A DNA stretch of 64,000 nucleotides from Rhodoferax mekongensis (GCF_032191775.1 NZ_CP132507.1:2505001-2569000), one strand, 5' to 3'. Counted from the stretch's first letter, positions 8,230-17,543 are shown. Notes: generated by a model not told the origin, from the sequence alone. Numbers and translations are program-made.

Positions 8230-9458
8230 GGCGGATTCAACCGGTCGATGCAACACATTCGCTGAACATTTCAGCGGGTGTATGGAAGCCGAGCGTTTTG
8301 CGCGGCCTCTCATTCAATTGTCTGGCAATTGCATTGAGTTGAACCTGAGAGAAACCCGAGAGGTTCATGCCCTTTGGCATGTACTGTCTTAGCAACCCAT
8401 TCGTGTTCTCGTTGCTTCCACGTTGCCATGGGCTTTGCGGATCGCAGAAGTAGACTTGGATGTCGGTGGCTACGGTGAACTTCTTGTGTCCATGCATTTC
8501 CGTACCCCTGTCCCAAGTCAATGACTTATAGAGCTCTTGCGGCAGTTTTTGAGCGTTCTTGATTAGCGCGCTGACAACTGTTTGCGAGTCTTTTCCATCG
8601 AGTTTGACTAGCATCACGTACCGCGTCTGACGCTCAACCAGTGTTGCGATCTGGCTATTGCCACTGCCAAAGACTAAGTCCCCTTCCCAGTGACCAGGTA
8701 CTGCTCGATCCTCAACGCCGAGTGGCCGCTCACTGATCGAGACAGCGTCGATGATCTGTCCGTGGATTGCCGTCTTCTGCGTGTAGTGACGAGACCGACG
8801 CATGCCACGAGTACGCCTCAGATGGGCCAAAAGCTCCTTCTTCAAGGCGCCACGTGCTTGGATGAACAGGCTGCGGTAGATGGTCTCGTGTGACACGTGA
8901 TGGCTTTCGTCGCACGGATAAGTATGCTTGAGCCAGCCTGCGATCTGTTCCGGTGACCAGAGCATCCGCAGCTTCATTGCCACGATGCGAGCCAAGGCAC
9001 GGTTATGCACTAACTTGCAGACCTTGGGGCGATGCCCCCGATTCCATGCAGCTTGGTCGGCTTGATTCGCGCGGTAGTTCTCTTGGCCGCCGTTACGCTT
9101 AATTTCACGACTGACAGTCGAAGGGGCACGTCCGAGCGTCGTCGCTATCGCTCGAATCGACAAGCCAGCCACCACCGCACGCGAAATCTCCTCACGCTCT
9201 GCCAACGTCAGTGCAAGACAGGAACGGCGACGCTCTGGTGGGCGGATTCCACCTGTCTCTGCCAGGATTTGGCGCACCGATCCATGGTGGCGATCAAATA
9301 GCTTGCCAATCTCGTGCAGCGTCCACCCTTGCTTCCAGCGCTCCCACATGAGCGCCTTCTGACTGTCTGTGTAGTAGGTTCGCGTTCGATACTTCATCTG
9401 CAACACTCCTTCTGCTCGCGCAGGTTTTAGTGTGTTGCATCGACCGGTTGAATCCGCC
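8230..9458 (-). mobile_element. IS30-family insertion sequence, copy A (1229 bp)
   Basis: The ends are perfect 28-bp inverted repeats (8230-8257 and 9431-9458, starting GGCGGATTCAACC). The element is flanked by a 3-bp direct repeat ATG (8227-8229 and 9459-9461), within the 2-3 bp range known for IS30. It carries one transposase gene on the minus strand. Comparison with copy B (20839-22067) showed no difference that I could see over the whole 1229 bp, so both copies moved recently. It is inserted in a cyclic-di-GMP signalling gene. Confidence 0.95.
8237..9397 (-). CDS. IS30-family transposase (copy A)
   Basis: 386 residues. DDE transposase. The N-terminal helix-turn-helix regions (WTLHEIGKLFDRHHGSVRQ, then LSIRAIATTLGRAPSTVSREI) bind the terminal repeats. 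The catalytic core has Asp in HWEGDLV, Asp in TWDRGTEM and Glu in WQRGSNENTNGLLRQ. The ATG at 9397 has AAGGAG 8 bases upstream; the open frame to 9679 runs out of the element into host DNA and is not real. The stop codon lies inside the terminal inverted repeat. The gene appears intact, so the element is probably active. Confidence 0.95.
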   Translation of the reverse strand: MKYRTRTYYTDSQKALMWERWKQGWTLHEIGKLFDRHHGSVRQILAETGGIRPPERRRSCLALTLAEREEISRAVVAGLSIRAIATTLGRAPSTVSREIKRNGGQENYRANQADQAAWNRGHRPKVCKLVHNRALARIVAMKLRMLWSPEQIAGWLKHTYPCDESHHVSHETIYRSLFIQARGALKKELLAHLRRTRGMRRSRHYTQKTAIHGQIIDAVSISERPLGVEDRAVPGHWEGDLVFGSGNSQIATLVERQTRYVMLVKLDGKDSQTVVSALIKNAQKLPQELYKSLTWDRGTEMHGHKKFTVATDIQVYFCDPQSPWQRGSNENTNGLLRQYMPKGMNLSGFSQVQLNAIARQLNERPRKTLGFHTPAEMFSECVASTG

Positions 9459-12002
9459 ATGCGCATCCGGACATTCAATCTCTGGAGTGGTCCGCTTTTG
9501 GAAACACCCAAACAGCCCAAAGGAGCCGTACCAACGAGCCGGTAGTGCCTGCGTGGTTTGCCTCCTTGGCGACCTTGCCTCCGGTTCGCATGCAATTCGA
9601 TTTGCAAGCACCTGATGGATCGCTTGCAACACTGCACGTTGAGATGCGCGCTGACCACGCGTTGGAGCAGGGCTGGCATACCGTCATGCGACAGTTGCCT
9701 GTGTCAGCTTTGATCATCGTCACTGTATTCACCCTGCTGACCTTGCTATTGCGCGTGAATGCGCGCTTGCTGCACCGCCTGAATCTTGCGACCAATGCCC
9801 TGCGTTCCGGGGCGCTTGATGCTCGCATGGAGGAAACAGGTACGCTGGAGATGCGTGCAGTCGCCAAAACATTCAATGCCATGGCCGCAGAGATCCAAAG
9901 ACTGGTGCTCTCACTTCAGCAAAGCAAATCAGAACACAGCGAACAGGTGCATTTCACCCACCAGTTCATCAATGCCCTGCCCTTGCCAGTATTTGTGCGC
10001 GGCCAGGATGGTACCTGCCTGGGGGTCAATAAAGCCTGGGAGGATTTCTTTAACCTCTCATCCGGTACCGTGGTCGGTGGACGTCTGCGCAGTGACTTTG
10101 CCAATTTTCCAAGAGGGCAAAACCTTTTTCGAAAAGAGGCGGTTCCGAGGGAAGACCACGAGATTCAAATCCAAGTGGATGAACATCAGGTTCGGGACAT
10201 GGCGTATTTCCGGGCACCTTTTACATTGAGAGACGGAACCCAAGCGGGAACTATAGGCGCGCTGGTTGACATCACAGATCGCAAAAATGCCCAAGCAGCG
10301 CTGCAGGCAGAAAAAGAGAGGGCACTCGTCACCCTGTCATCCATCGCAGATGGGGTCATTACGACTGACGCTGACGGTCGCATTGAAAGCATGAACGAAG
10401 CCGCCCAATACCTGACGGGTCATATCCTTGATCAGGCCTTGGGGCTCCCCCTGTCGTCCATTTTTCGCCTCGACCACGGCTCCCAGCCCTTGCCACAGGG
10501 CTTGCAGGTCAACCGGCTGCATCAGGTCCATGCGCCGGTCCATGCGCTCAACCAATTGCTGGTGCATCGCTCGGGTGAGCGCTACGCCATTGAGTTCACC
10601 GCCTCCCCCATACGCCAAAACGGTGGCAACGTATCCGGTTGCGTACTGGTGTTCCGTGATGTGACCGAGACCCAGGAACTGCAAAAGAAAATTTCCTGGC
10701 AAGCCCGGCATGACGCTCTTACAGGGCTTAACAACCGGACAGCCTTGGCGGAGCGTCTCACCCATGCCATTTTCCAGACCCGCGAAGCCGGCCAATCTTT
10801 GGCCGTCTGTTTGCTGGATCTCGATGACTTCCAACGTATCAATGAATTCCATGGGCAATGGGTGGGCGACCGGCTCCTCAAAGAAGTCGGCTTGCGCTTG
10901 CGCAGCTTGGTAGACGACAGCAGTGACATCGCCCGACTGGGGGGCGACGAGTTCGTTGTCCTGCTGCGCGGCAGTGCAGCGGCTAGCCCAGAGCTGGACG
11001 CCAGGATCCGGGTGTTGTTGGACAGGCTTGCGCAACCCTATGAGATTGATGAAGTTACTGTCAGTTGCACGGCCAGCGCAGGCGTTGCGCTGTATCCCCA
11101 AGACAAGGCCAGTCCTGACACATTGCTTCGCCACGCGGATCAAGCCATGTATCAGGCCAAGCAGGCTGGTCGTGGTGGATTGCACTTCTTTGATGCGCGG
11201 CTGGATGAAGAAGTCCAGACCACCTTCAACCGTGTATCCAGAATCGGCCAGGCACTGCTTGACGAAGAGTTCCGCTTGTTCTACCAGCCCAAGGTGAATA
11301 TGCGAACCGGAAAGATCATCGGTTTTGAGGCTCTGTTGCGTTGGCAACATCCGCAAGATGGCCTGCTCGGTCCCAATACCTTTCTCCCACTCATTGAGAA
11401 CACAGATCTCATCGTCGAGAACAGGCCATTGGGTGATGGAGCAGGCCTTGCTCCAGCTGCAGGAATGGGTTGCCGCGGGCCAGCACTGGGTCATCAGCGT
11501 CAATATCGCGGCTCGACATTTCCATCGTCCGGACTTTGTGGACGCACTGCGCGCCCTGTTCCAGAAGTACCCTGATGCTCCGGTTCAGCAGCTGGAACTC
11601 GAAATCCTGGAGTCGGCAGCCCTGCAAGATGTCCAGCAGATGCGGCAGATGATGCGAGAGTGCCAGGCATTGGGCGTCAGTTTCGCGCTGGACGACTTCG
11701 GCACCGGTTTCTCGTCCCTCTCCTATCTGAAGCGGCTGCCGGCCGAGACCATCAAAATTGACCGCATGTTTGTCGATGGCATTCTTACCGATCCTGAAGA
11801 CAGCACCCTTGTCAGCGCCATTGTGGGACTGGCTCGGGCATTCGATCGCGCTGTGATCGCTGAAGGGGTGGAAAACTCCGCGCAAGCCGAAAAGTTGTTG
11901 TCCCTGGGGTGTGAACTGGGACAGGGCTATGGCATCGCCAAACCCATGCCTGCAGACACCGTCCTGGAATGGGCCGCCCGGTACCTCGCCGTTAAAACCT
12001 AG
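9459..12002 (+). pseudogene. 3' part of the IS-interrupted PAS-GGDEF-EAL gene, also frameshifted
   Basis: After the insertion the frame resumes with the rest of the periplasmic region, a second membrane helix (LPVSALIIVTVFTLLTLLL), HAMP, two PAS domains, GGDEF (RLGGDEF, near residue 581 of the joined protein) and EAL (FEALLRW, near 712). The product would make or break cyclic-di-GMP. The EAL domain is split by a +1 shift near 11423: one frame reads to IVEN, and the following GHWVMEQ lies in the next frame and continues to the stop at 12002 with DDFGTGFSSLSYLKRLP intact. A GTG at 9545 could start a truncated product, but the frameshift would still remove most of EAL. It is probably a dead gene unless the shift is a sequencing error. 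Confidence 0.88.
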
Positions 12003-12982
12003 CGCAACCGCTGCGCAATCTGTGGAGAGAGAGTGCCCATGAACACTTCGACTCCCTCGGTATAGCTACTGGCAAGGCCCAGTTCCTTGTTGATGTCCCC
12101 GTGGCTCAGGTCATGCCCTGATACCTGTACCCGCACGCCCAGCGTGGTGGCATGCGCGCTGAAGGCTTTGGCTTGGGCGCAGGAATCTTCGCGCCGGGTG
12201 GAACATACCGCCAGCATGGGCTTGGCCGCCGCGTGGAGTTGCTGCAAGGGCGAGGCCGCTTTCCAGAATTCCGGGTCCGTCCCGAAGGCCGCGTCATAGA
12301 GCTTGAAGTGGCGCTCCTGCATGATGGGAGCGATATCCAGCGCCGCACTGTCCAGCAGCACAGACCCCAGCCAGGGCTGTGCGCCCGCTTGGGGGCCGTA
12401 GTTGGAGGAGGAAGAAAGCAGGGCAATCAGATGCGCACCGGCAGAGTGCCCCATCAGCACAAACTGTTTGGGGTCGGCGCCCCAGGCCGGCGCTCTGGAT
12501 TGCGCATTGGCCAGGGCCCGGGCCACATCGCGGACCTGGTCCAGGGGATCGGCCTCTGGCAACAGCCGGTTGTTCACCGACACCAGCACAAAGCCTTTGG
12601 GCACCCAGCGTCCCGCTTTGTTGTCCACTACATTGCTGTGGCGCTTGTCGCCGGTACGCCAGCCGCCGCCGTGCACCATGAAGATGACCGGCGCAGGTCC
12701 GCCTGCCGGGTTGTCCGGCAAGTACACATCCATTTTTTGCTTGGGGTCGTTGCCATAAGGGACGTCGCGCAGCACCTTCAGGCGGCTGTCGCTGATGGTG
12801 ATTCCGTCCGGGTTCTCCAAGGCCTCTTCGGACGCTCCCTTGCCCATGGCCTCGCGCCGCTCCACGAGGTGCTGTTTGATACGGTCCAGCAAGGGGCCCG
12901 CTTGCACCGGGCCAGTGAAGCTGAAAAGGCCAAAACCGAGACAGGTAGCAAGGGCGAGAGTCGGAAGTCGCAGCGAAGTCAT
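11999..12982 (-). CDS. Secreted alpha/beta hydrolase (esterase)
   Basis: 327 residues. The N-terminus is a signal peptide ending near VQAGP (about residue 28), so the enzyme is exported. The oxyanion motif HGGG is at 104-107 and the nucleophile elbow GHSAG at 178-182 (Ser180). It belongs to the carboxylesterase / BD-FAE-like group; the substrate is unknown. The ATG overlaps the stop of the upstream patatin gene (ATGA), so the two are probably co-translated. The stop codon shares the self-complementary CTAG (11999-12002) with the convergent broken GGDEF-EAL gene. Confidence 0.9.
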   Translation of the reverse strand: MTSLRLPTLALATCLGFGLFSFTGPVQAGPLLDRIKQHLVERREAMGKGASEEALENPDGITISDSRLKVLRDVPYGNDPKQKMDVYLPDNPAGGPAPVIFMVHGGGWRTGDKRHSNVVDNKAGRWVPKGFVLVSVNNRLLPEADPLDQVRDVARALANAQSRAPAWGADPKQFVLMGHSAGAHLIALLSSSSNYGPQAGAQPWLGSVLLDSAALDIAPIMQERHFKLYDAAFGTDPEFWKAASPLQQLHAAAKPMLAVCSTRREDSCAQAKAFSAHATTLGVRVQVSGHDLSHGDINKELGLASSYTEGVEVFMGTLSPQIAQRLR

Positions 12983-14142
12983 AAGGGGTGCACCAGGTTC
13001 ATGTCGGGCTTGTCCAGCCAGGCGATGAACTCGTCCACCATCTGCTGGCTGGCACGGGTGGCGGCTGTCCATGCCTTCACCCGTCCATCCAGATCATTGC
13101 CGTAGTGCGTAAAGTCTGTGCGGTCCGGTAGTTTGCTGTTCGGTAAAGTTTTTACCCAATCCTGGTTGGGCGCCAGTACGACCATGGTGTCCAGAAACGG
13201 GCTGCTGCGGTGCCGCCACTTCAAGCCTTTGTCCAGCCAGCCAGGCACCACGCTCTTCTGGAAATGCGGGTATAGCACCAGCCTTGGGGCATTCATTTGG
13301 CCGCTGGCGCCCGTGGAATGTGCGCGAGAAGCTCCTGAATTGATAGCGTTTTGCGTGCTGCCGGCACCGGGGTAGTTCAGGTGCAGGTGGTAGTCGGTGA
13401 TGCCGCCATCCCAATAGGCGCCTTTGGGGGCACCCGGAATGTCCTGGATGGCGCGAAGCACAAAGGGAATCGAGCAGCTGGCTTGCAGCGCCGGGTTGAA
13501 GTTGCCTTCACTCAAGGCCACCTGGCGGGTGCGGTAATCACCGGTAGCAAACGGCAAGGCCGCTGCCCTACCCTGACCGGCCACCGTACTGGAAAACACC
13601 ACCCGCTCCAGCCAGGCACCCATGGCTTTGCGCCGCACGGTGTTGGTCAGGAAGGCGCCGAGGTAGCCGAGTGGCGTGCGCAGTCCGTGCTCGGTGTGCA
13701 ACACGTGGCGTCCGCGCGAAGTCACGATATGCAGCCGGTAGCGTGGGTGGTTCAGCACCTCGGGAATACGCCCGCCGTAAAACGATTGCAGGCTGCGGCC
13801 GAAGGTTTCGCTCACCTGGTCCGCGGTCACCCGCTTCTGGCCGGGTGCCAGCTCGTAATGCTGGTGAATATAGTCGTGCTCCAGCCGTTCAAACGCAGTC
13901 ACCGGGTTGTTCAGGCAAGCGGTTGCCATGCGCCAGGCACCAATCGACGCACCGACCAGATCCACCGCCTGGTCCGAGCGAGGCAGCCATTCCCCGAACA
14001 AAAAACGGTCCATCGCGCCCAGAATCAACCCCTTGGGGCCACCGGCGGCACCGGGAATGGTGGCGACATGTTGAGGTTGCAGGCCGTGGGCCGCCAAAGA
14101 CGCGCGGGCCACCGGGCCCGCATAAATTCGAAGTGCTTTCAT
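12979..14142 (-). CDS. Patatin-like phospholipase
   Basis: 387 residues. Serine-Asp dyad lipid acyl hydrolase. The glycine-rich oxyanion segment is GAAGGPKGL (31-39), the nucleophile GASIG (64-68, Ser66) and the catalytic DGG at Asp245. No signal peptide is seen. The ATG at 14142 is preferred over an upstream start at 14172 because it sits 7 bases from the HDOD stop and starts close to the conserved core. Residues 266-284 (AINSGASRAHSTGAS...) come from a copy of the dispersed repeat. Middle gene of an HDOD-patatin-esterase operon. Membrane-lipid turnover is a guess. Confidence 0.85.
   Translation of the reverse strand: MKALRIYAGPVARASLAAHGLQPQHVATIPGAAGGPKGLILGAMDRFLFGEWLPRSDQAVDLVGASIGAWRMATACLNNPVTAFERLEHDYIHQHYELAPGQKRVTADQVSETFGRSLQSFYGGRIPEVLNHPRYRLHIVTSRGRHVLHTEHGLRTPLGYLGAFLTNTVRRKAMGAWLERVVFSSTVAGQGRAAALPFATGDYRTRQVALSEGNFNPALQASCSIPFVLRAIQDIPGAPKGAYWDGGITDYHLHLNYPGAGSTQNAINSGASRAHSTGASGQMNAPRLVLYPHFQKSVVPGWLDKGLKWRHRSSPFLDTMVVLAPNQDWVKTLPNSKLPDRTDFTHYGNDLDGRVKAWTAATRASQQMVDEFIAWLDKPDMNLVHPL
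13291..13347 (-). repeat. Dispersed palindromic repeat, copy in the patatin gene
   Basis: On the minus strand it reads GCTATCAATTCAGGAGC, then TTCTCGCGCACATTCCACG and GGCGCCAGCGGCC. This is very close to the copies in ligA and selO. It is in coding sense, giving AINSGASRAHSTGAS. Confidence 0.75.
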
Positions 14143-14149
14143 GATCCAG

Positions 14150-14956
14150 TCAGGTATGGGCTGCCCAGTCAAAAGGGTCTTGCTGCAGCACCATATCGAT
14201 GTTCAGGCCCAGTGCCACACCTACCGCGTCGGGGTAGGTCACGGCCAGGCCTTTGTCGTTCAAGTGGGCCTCCTTGCCGCGTGCGCGCCACGCCGCCAGG
14301 TGGATAACGCCGGCCAGGGGCTCGTAGACGTTGTTATCAAACGGCGCGTACTGGTGCTCAATGGCGTCCACCATGGGCTTGGGGAATTGCCACATGCGGG
14401 CATAGCCGGCGCCCACGCTGGCATAGCAGTAGCCCAGCACACTGCGCTCTACAAACGCACGGTTCAGGCCGAGGGCGGGCACTTCGTTGTCCAACATGAC
14501 GCACACCTCGGGCATGGCCAGGTGCATGGCGAGTTCGCCCACCGCGTGAATCAGTCCAGTTGTGAAGGCGGCTTGTGGGTTGAGCCGCACCAAGGTGGCC
14601 AGCGAGCGCGAGAGCTTGGCCACGTTCAGGCTGTAGTCCCAGAACTGCGGCAAATGCACCCCTGGCACGGCCTTGGGCGACGCGGCCGCAGCGGCTGCTT
14701 GCGCCATGGTCTGCACGTGGCTCAGGTCCAGCAGGGCCAAAGCTTCCGACACGGTGCTGATCTTGCCGGATTGCTGGAAAAAACTGGAGTTCGCGAGCTG
14801 CAGCAAACGGGTGGTCAGCGCCGGGTCGGTGCTGATCAGCCGGTTGATTTTGTGGAGGTCTGGCTCCGGGCGTTCCAGTTCGCTCAGCAGCAAGGCGACC
14901 ACTTTGGGAATGCTGGGCAGATGGAACTGCTGCTCCAGCAAGGCGCTGAGATTCAT
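14150..14956 (-). CDS. HDOD-domain protein
   Basis: 268 residues. The HDOD domain (a catalytically degenerate HD-type signalling domain) fills residues 5-200: LPSIPKVVALLLSEL, then the STDPALTTRLLQLANSSFF block typical of the family. Such proteins often act in regulation or stress signalling, but the HD metal motif is absent and no enzyme activity is expected. It is the first gene of an operon with the patatin (7-base gap) and esterase genes, and a regulatory tie to lipid hydrolysis is inferred only from that position. No DNA-binding or receiver domain is attached. Confidence 0.87.
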   Translation of the reverse strand: MNLSALLEQQFHLPSIPKVVALLLSELERPEPDLHKINRLISTDPALTTRLLQLANSSFFQQSGKISTVSEALALLDLSHVQTMAQAAAAAASPKAVPGVHLPQFWDYSLNVAKLSRSLATLVRLNPQAAFTTGLIHAVGELAMHLAMPEVCVMLDNEVPALGLNRAFVERSVLGYCYASVGAGYARMWQFPKPMVDAIEHQYAPFDNNVYEPLAGVIHLAAWRARGKEAHLNDKGLAVTYPDAVGVALGLNIDMVLQQDPFDWAAHT

Positions 14957-15030
14957 GACGGGCCTTCCGCAAGCTACAAACGATGACGCTCGATTATGGC
15001 CTGCAGAGGGCGCCGCGTGCTGGCAAAGAC

Positions 15031-17472
15031 TCAGCGCTTGAGCTTGGCGAATGCCGCGGCCATGGCGTTGCCGGCAGCCGGTGCGCTGTCCTGGTAGCGG
15101 CCCACCTGGCGCTCGCCACGGGCCGGGCCCTGGTAGCGGTTATCACCGGCTCTTTGGCCTCCAGCGCCCTTGGCACCTGCGGGAGCAGCTCCTATTTTCA
15201 TAGTAAGGCCGATGCGCTTGCGGGCCACATCCACTTCCACCACCTGCACTTTGACGATGTCGCCGGTCTTCACGACCTCGCGTGCATCGTTCACAAACTT
15301 GTGCGCCAGCTGGCTTACATGCACCAGGCCGTCCTGGTGCACGCCCAAGTCGATGAAGGCGCCGAACTGGGCCACGTTGCTCACGGTGCCTTCCAAGATC
15401 ATGCCCTCCTTCAGGTCGGCAATGTCTTCCACGCCGTCGTTGAAGCGCGCCACCTTGAAGTCCGGGCGCGGGTCGCGGCCGGGCTTTTCCAGCTCGGTGA
15501 AGATGTCTTTGACGGTGATCACACCAAACTGCTCATTGGCAAACAGCTCGGGCTTCAGGGTCTTGAGCATGTCTGCCCGGCCCATGATCTCGGCCACCGG
15601 CTTGCCGGTTTTGGACATGATTTGCTCCACCACCGGGTAGGTCTCGGGGTGCACGCCTGTCATGTCCAGCGGGTTGCTGCCACCGCGAATGCGCAAAAAG
15701 CCTGCGCTCTGCTCAAAAGTTTTGGCGCCCAGGCCGGTCACCTTCATCAAATCCTGGCGGCTGCTGAAGGCGCCGTTGGACTCGCGCCAGCGCACTACCG
15801 CTTTGGCCACGGTACCGGACAGGCCGGATACGCGGCTCAGAAGCGGCACGGAGGCCGTGTTCAGGTCCACACCCACCGAGTTCACACAGTCTTCCACCAC
15901 CGCGTCCAGCGTCTTGGCGAGTTCGCTCTGGTTCACATCGTGCTGGTACTGGCCCACGCCAATGCTCTTGGGGTCGATCTTCACAAGCTCGGCCAGTGGG
16001 TCTTGCAGGCGGCGGGCAATCGAGGCCGCACCGCGCAGGCTCACGTCCACATCGGGCATTTCTTGAGAAGCGTATTCGCTGGCAGAGTACACCGAGGCGC
16101 CTGCCTCGCTCACCACCACTTTGTCTACCTTGATCTCGGGCGCGCCGGCCTGGGCGGCCATCTTGGCCAGCAGCTTGATCAGGTCGGCAGCCAGCTTGTC
16201 CGTTTCGCGGCTGGCGGTGCCGTTGCCAATCGCAATCAGATTCACGCTGTGCTTGGCGCACAGCTTGCCCAAGGTGTGCAGCGAGCCCTCCCAGTCCTTG
16301 CGTGGCTCGTGGGGGAACACGGTGGCGGTGTCCACCAGCTTGCCGGTGGCATCGACCACGGCCACTTTCACACCAGTGCGGATGCCGGGGTCCAGACCCA
16401 TCACCACGCGCGGGCCGGCAGGTGCTGCCAGCAACAGGTCGCGCAGGTTGTCAGCAAACACCTTGATGGCCACCTTCTCGGCGTCTTCCCGCAGACGGGC
16501 AAAAAGGTCGCGCTCAGTCGACAGGCTGAGCTTGACCTTCCAGGTCCAGGCCACGCACTTGCGGATCAAGTCATCGGCGGGGCGGCCCTGGTGGCTCCAG
16601 CCCAGCTTGAGCGCCAGGCGGCCTTCCGCCAAAGACACCACCGCTGCAGGTCGTTTTGCTACAGAATTTGTAGCTGCTTGCGCAGATGCTGCGGGCGCTA
16701 AAGCCTGATTTGATGCAGAAACCGGCTCGGGCAGCACCAGCTTGGCATCAAGAATGTCCAGCGAGCGTCCCCGGAACACCGCCAGCGCACGGTGGCTGGG
16801 CACGCGGCCAATGGGTTCGTCGTAGTCAAAGTAATCGCGGAACTTGGCCACGTCGGCGTTGTTCTCGTCCTTGCCATCCATAAGCTTGGAGCGGAACAGA
16901 CCCTCCTGCCACAGCCACTCGCGCAGGTCCTGTACCAGCACCGGATCTTCGGCCCAGCGCTCGCTCAGTATGTCGCGCACGCCGTCCAGCACCGCCAGCA
17001 CGGTGGTGAAGTCGTCGCCGGCTTCGGTTTTTTCCTTGAGCACAAAGGCCTGTGCCTCGTCCATGGGCACCAGCTGCGGGTTGGCAAACAGCTTGTCCGC
17101 CAGCGGCTCAATGCCGGCTTCGCGGGCGATCATGCCCTTGGTGCGGCGCTTGGGCTTAAAGGGCAGGTAAATGTCTTCCACTTCCTGCTTGGTCGCGGCT
17201 GCGTCGATGGCGGCCAACAAAGCGGGTGTGAGCTTGCCTTGTTCTTCAATGCTTTTGACCACTGCTTCCTTGCGGTCACGCAGCTCGCGCAGGTAGCTCA
17301 GGCGCGCTTCCAACTCGCGCAGCTGGATATCGTCCAGCCCGTCCGTCACTTCTTTGCGGTAGCGGGCGATGAAGGGCACGGTGGCACCGCCATCCAACAA
17401 GGCCACGGCGGCCTCGACCTGCTGGGGGCGCACCCGGATTTCTTGCGCAATCTGCGCGATGATTTTCTGCAT
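15031..17472 (-). CDS. tex: Transcription accessory protein Tex
   Basis: 813 residues. Tex is an RNA-binding protein associated with transcription. The order is the Tex N-terminal helical domain (IAQEIRVRPQQVEAAVALLDGGATVPFIARYRKE), a YqgF/RuvX-like domain (VVMGLDPGIRTG), helix-hairpin-helix (LMKVTGLGAKTFEQSAGFLRI) and a C-terminal S1 domain (MILEGTVSNVAQFGAFIDLG). An Ala-rich insert at residues 249-271 (ALAPAASAQAATNSVAK) comes from a dispersed repeat. There is no Shine-Dalgarno sequence before the ATG; instead a terminator-like hairpin ends a few bases upstream. Divergent from the solute-binding gene. Confidence 0.95.
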   Translation of the reverse strand: MQKIIAQIAQEIRVRPQQVEAAVALLDGGATVPFIARYRKEVTDGLDDIQLRELEARLSYLRELRDRKEAVVKSIEEQGKLTPALLAAIDAAATKQEVEDIYLPFKPKRRTKGMIAREAGIEPLADKLFANPQLVPMDEAQAFVLKEKTEAGDDFTTVLAVLDGVRDILSERWAEDPVLVQDLREWLWQEGLFRSKLMDGKDENNADVAKFRDYFDYDEPIGRVPSHRALAVFRGRSLDILDAKLVLPEPVSASNQALAPAASAQAATNSVAKRPAAVVSLAEGRLALKLGWSHQGRPADDLIRKCVAWTWKVKLSLSTERDLFARLREDAEKVAIKVFADNLRDLLLAAPAGPRVVMGLDPGIRTGVKVAVVDATGKLVDTATVFPHEPRKDWEGSLHTLGKLCAKHSVNLIAIGNGTASRETDKLAADLIKLLAKMAAQAGAPEIKVDKVVVSEAGASVYSASEYASQEMPDVDVSLRGAASIARRLQDPLAELVKIDPKSIGVGQYQHDVNQSELAKTLDAVVEDCVNSVGVDLNTASVPLLSRVSGLSGTVAKAVVRWRESNGAFSSRQDLMKVTGLGAKTFEQSAGFLRIRGGSNPLDMTGVHPETYPVVEQIMSKTGKPVAEIMGRADMLKTLKPELFANEQFGVITVKDIFTELEKPGRDPRPDFKVARFNDGVEDIADLKEGMILEGTVSNVAQFGAFIDLGVHQDGLVHVSQLAHKFVNDAREVVKTGDIVKVQVVEVDVARKRIGLTMKIGAAPAGAKGAGGQRAGDNRYQGPARGERQVGRYQDSAPAAGNAMAAAFAKLKR
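16658..16724 (+). repeat. Dispersed palindromic repeat, copy in tex
   Basis: It begins GCTACAGAATTTGTAGC, then TGCTTGCGCAGATGCTGC, GGGCGCTAAAGCC and TGATTTGATGC. Antisense to tex, where it is read as SAQAATNSVA. Confidence 0.8.
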
Positions 17473-17476
17473 TGCG

Positions 17477-17498
17477 AAAAAAGCCGGTCAAAACCGGC
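17477..17498 (-). terminator. Terminator-like hairpin immediately upstream of the tex start
   Basis: On the minus strand it reads GCCGGT-TTTG-ACCGGC followed by TTTTTT, and the tex ATG comes 4 bases later. It has the form of an intrinsic terminator or attenuator. It could end minus-strand transcripts entering from the divergent gene or attenuate tex itself. Confidence 0.5.
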
Positions 17499-17543
17499 AC
17501 GGGAAATCGATCAAGGGCGGGAGTGTGCCACACCCGATCGCCT

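Noticed and set aside
9398..9679. Upstream extension of the copy A transposase frame
   Set aside because: It crosses the end of the element into host DNA, and copy B has a different upstream sequence; the ATG at 9397 has a proper ribosome site.
14983..16701. A 572-residue open frame antisense to tex
   Set aside because: High-GC shadow frame with no recognisable domain, rich in His/Gly/Leu of the kind produced opposite real genes; tex has all its domains intact.
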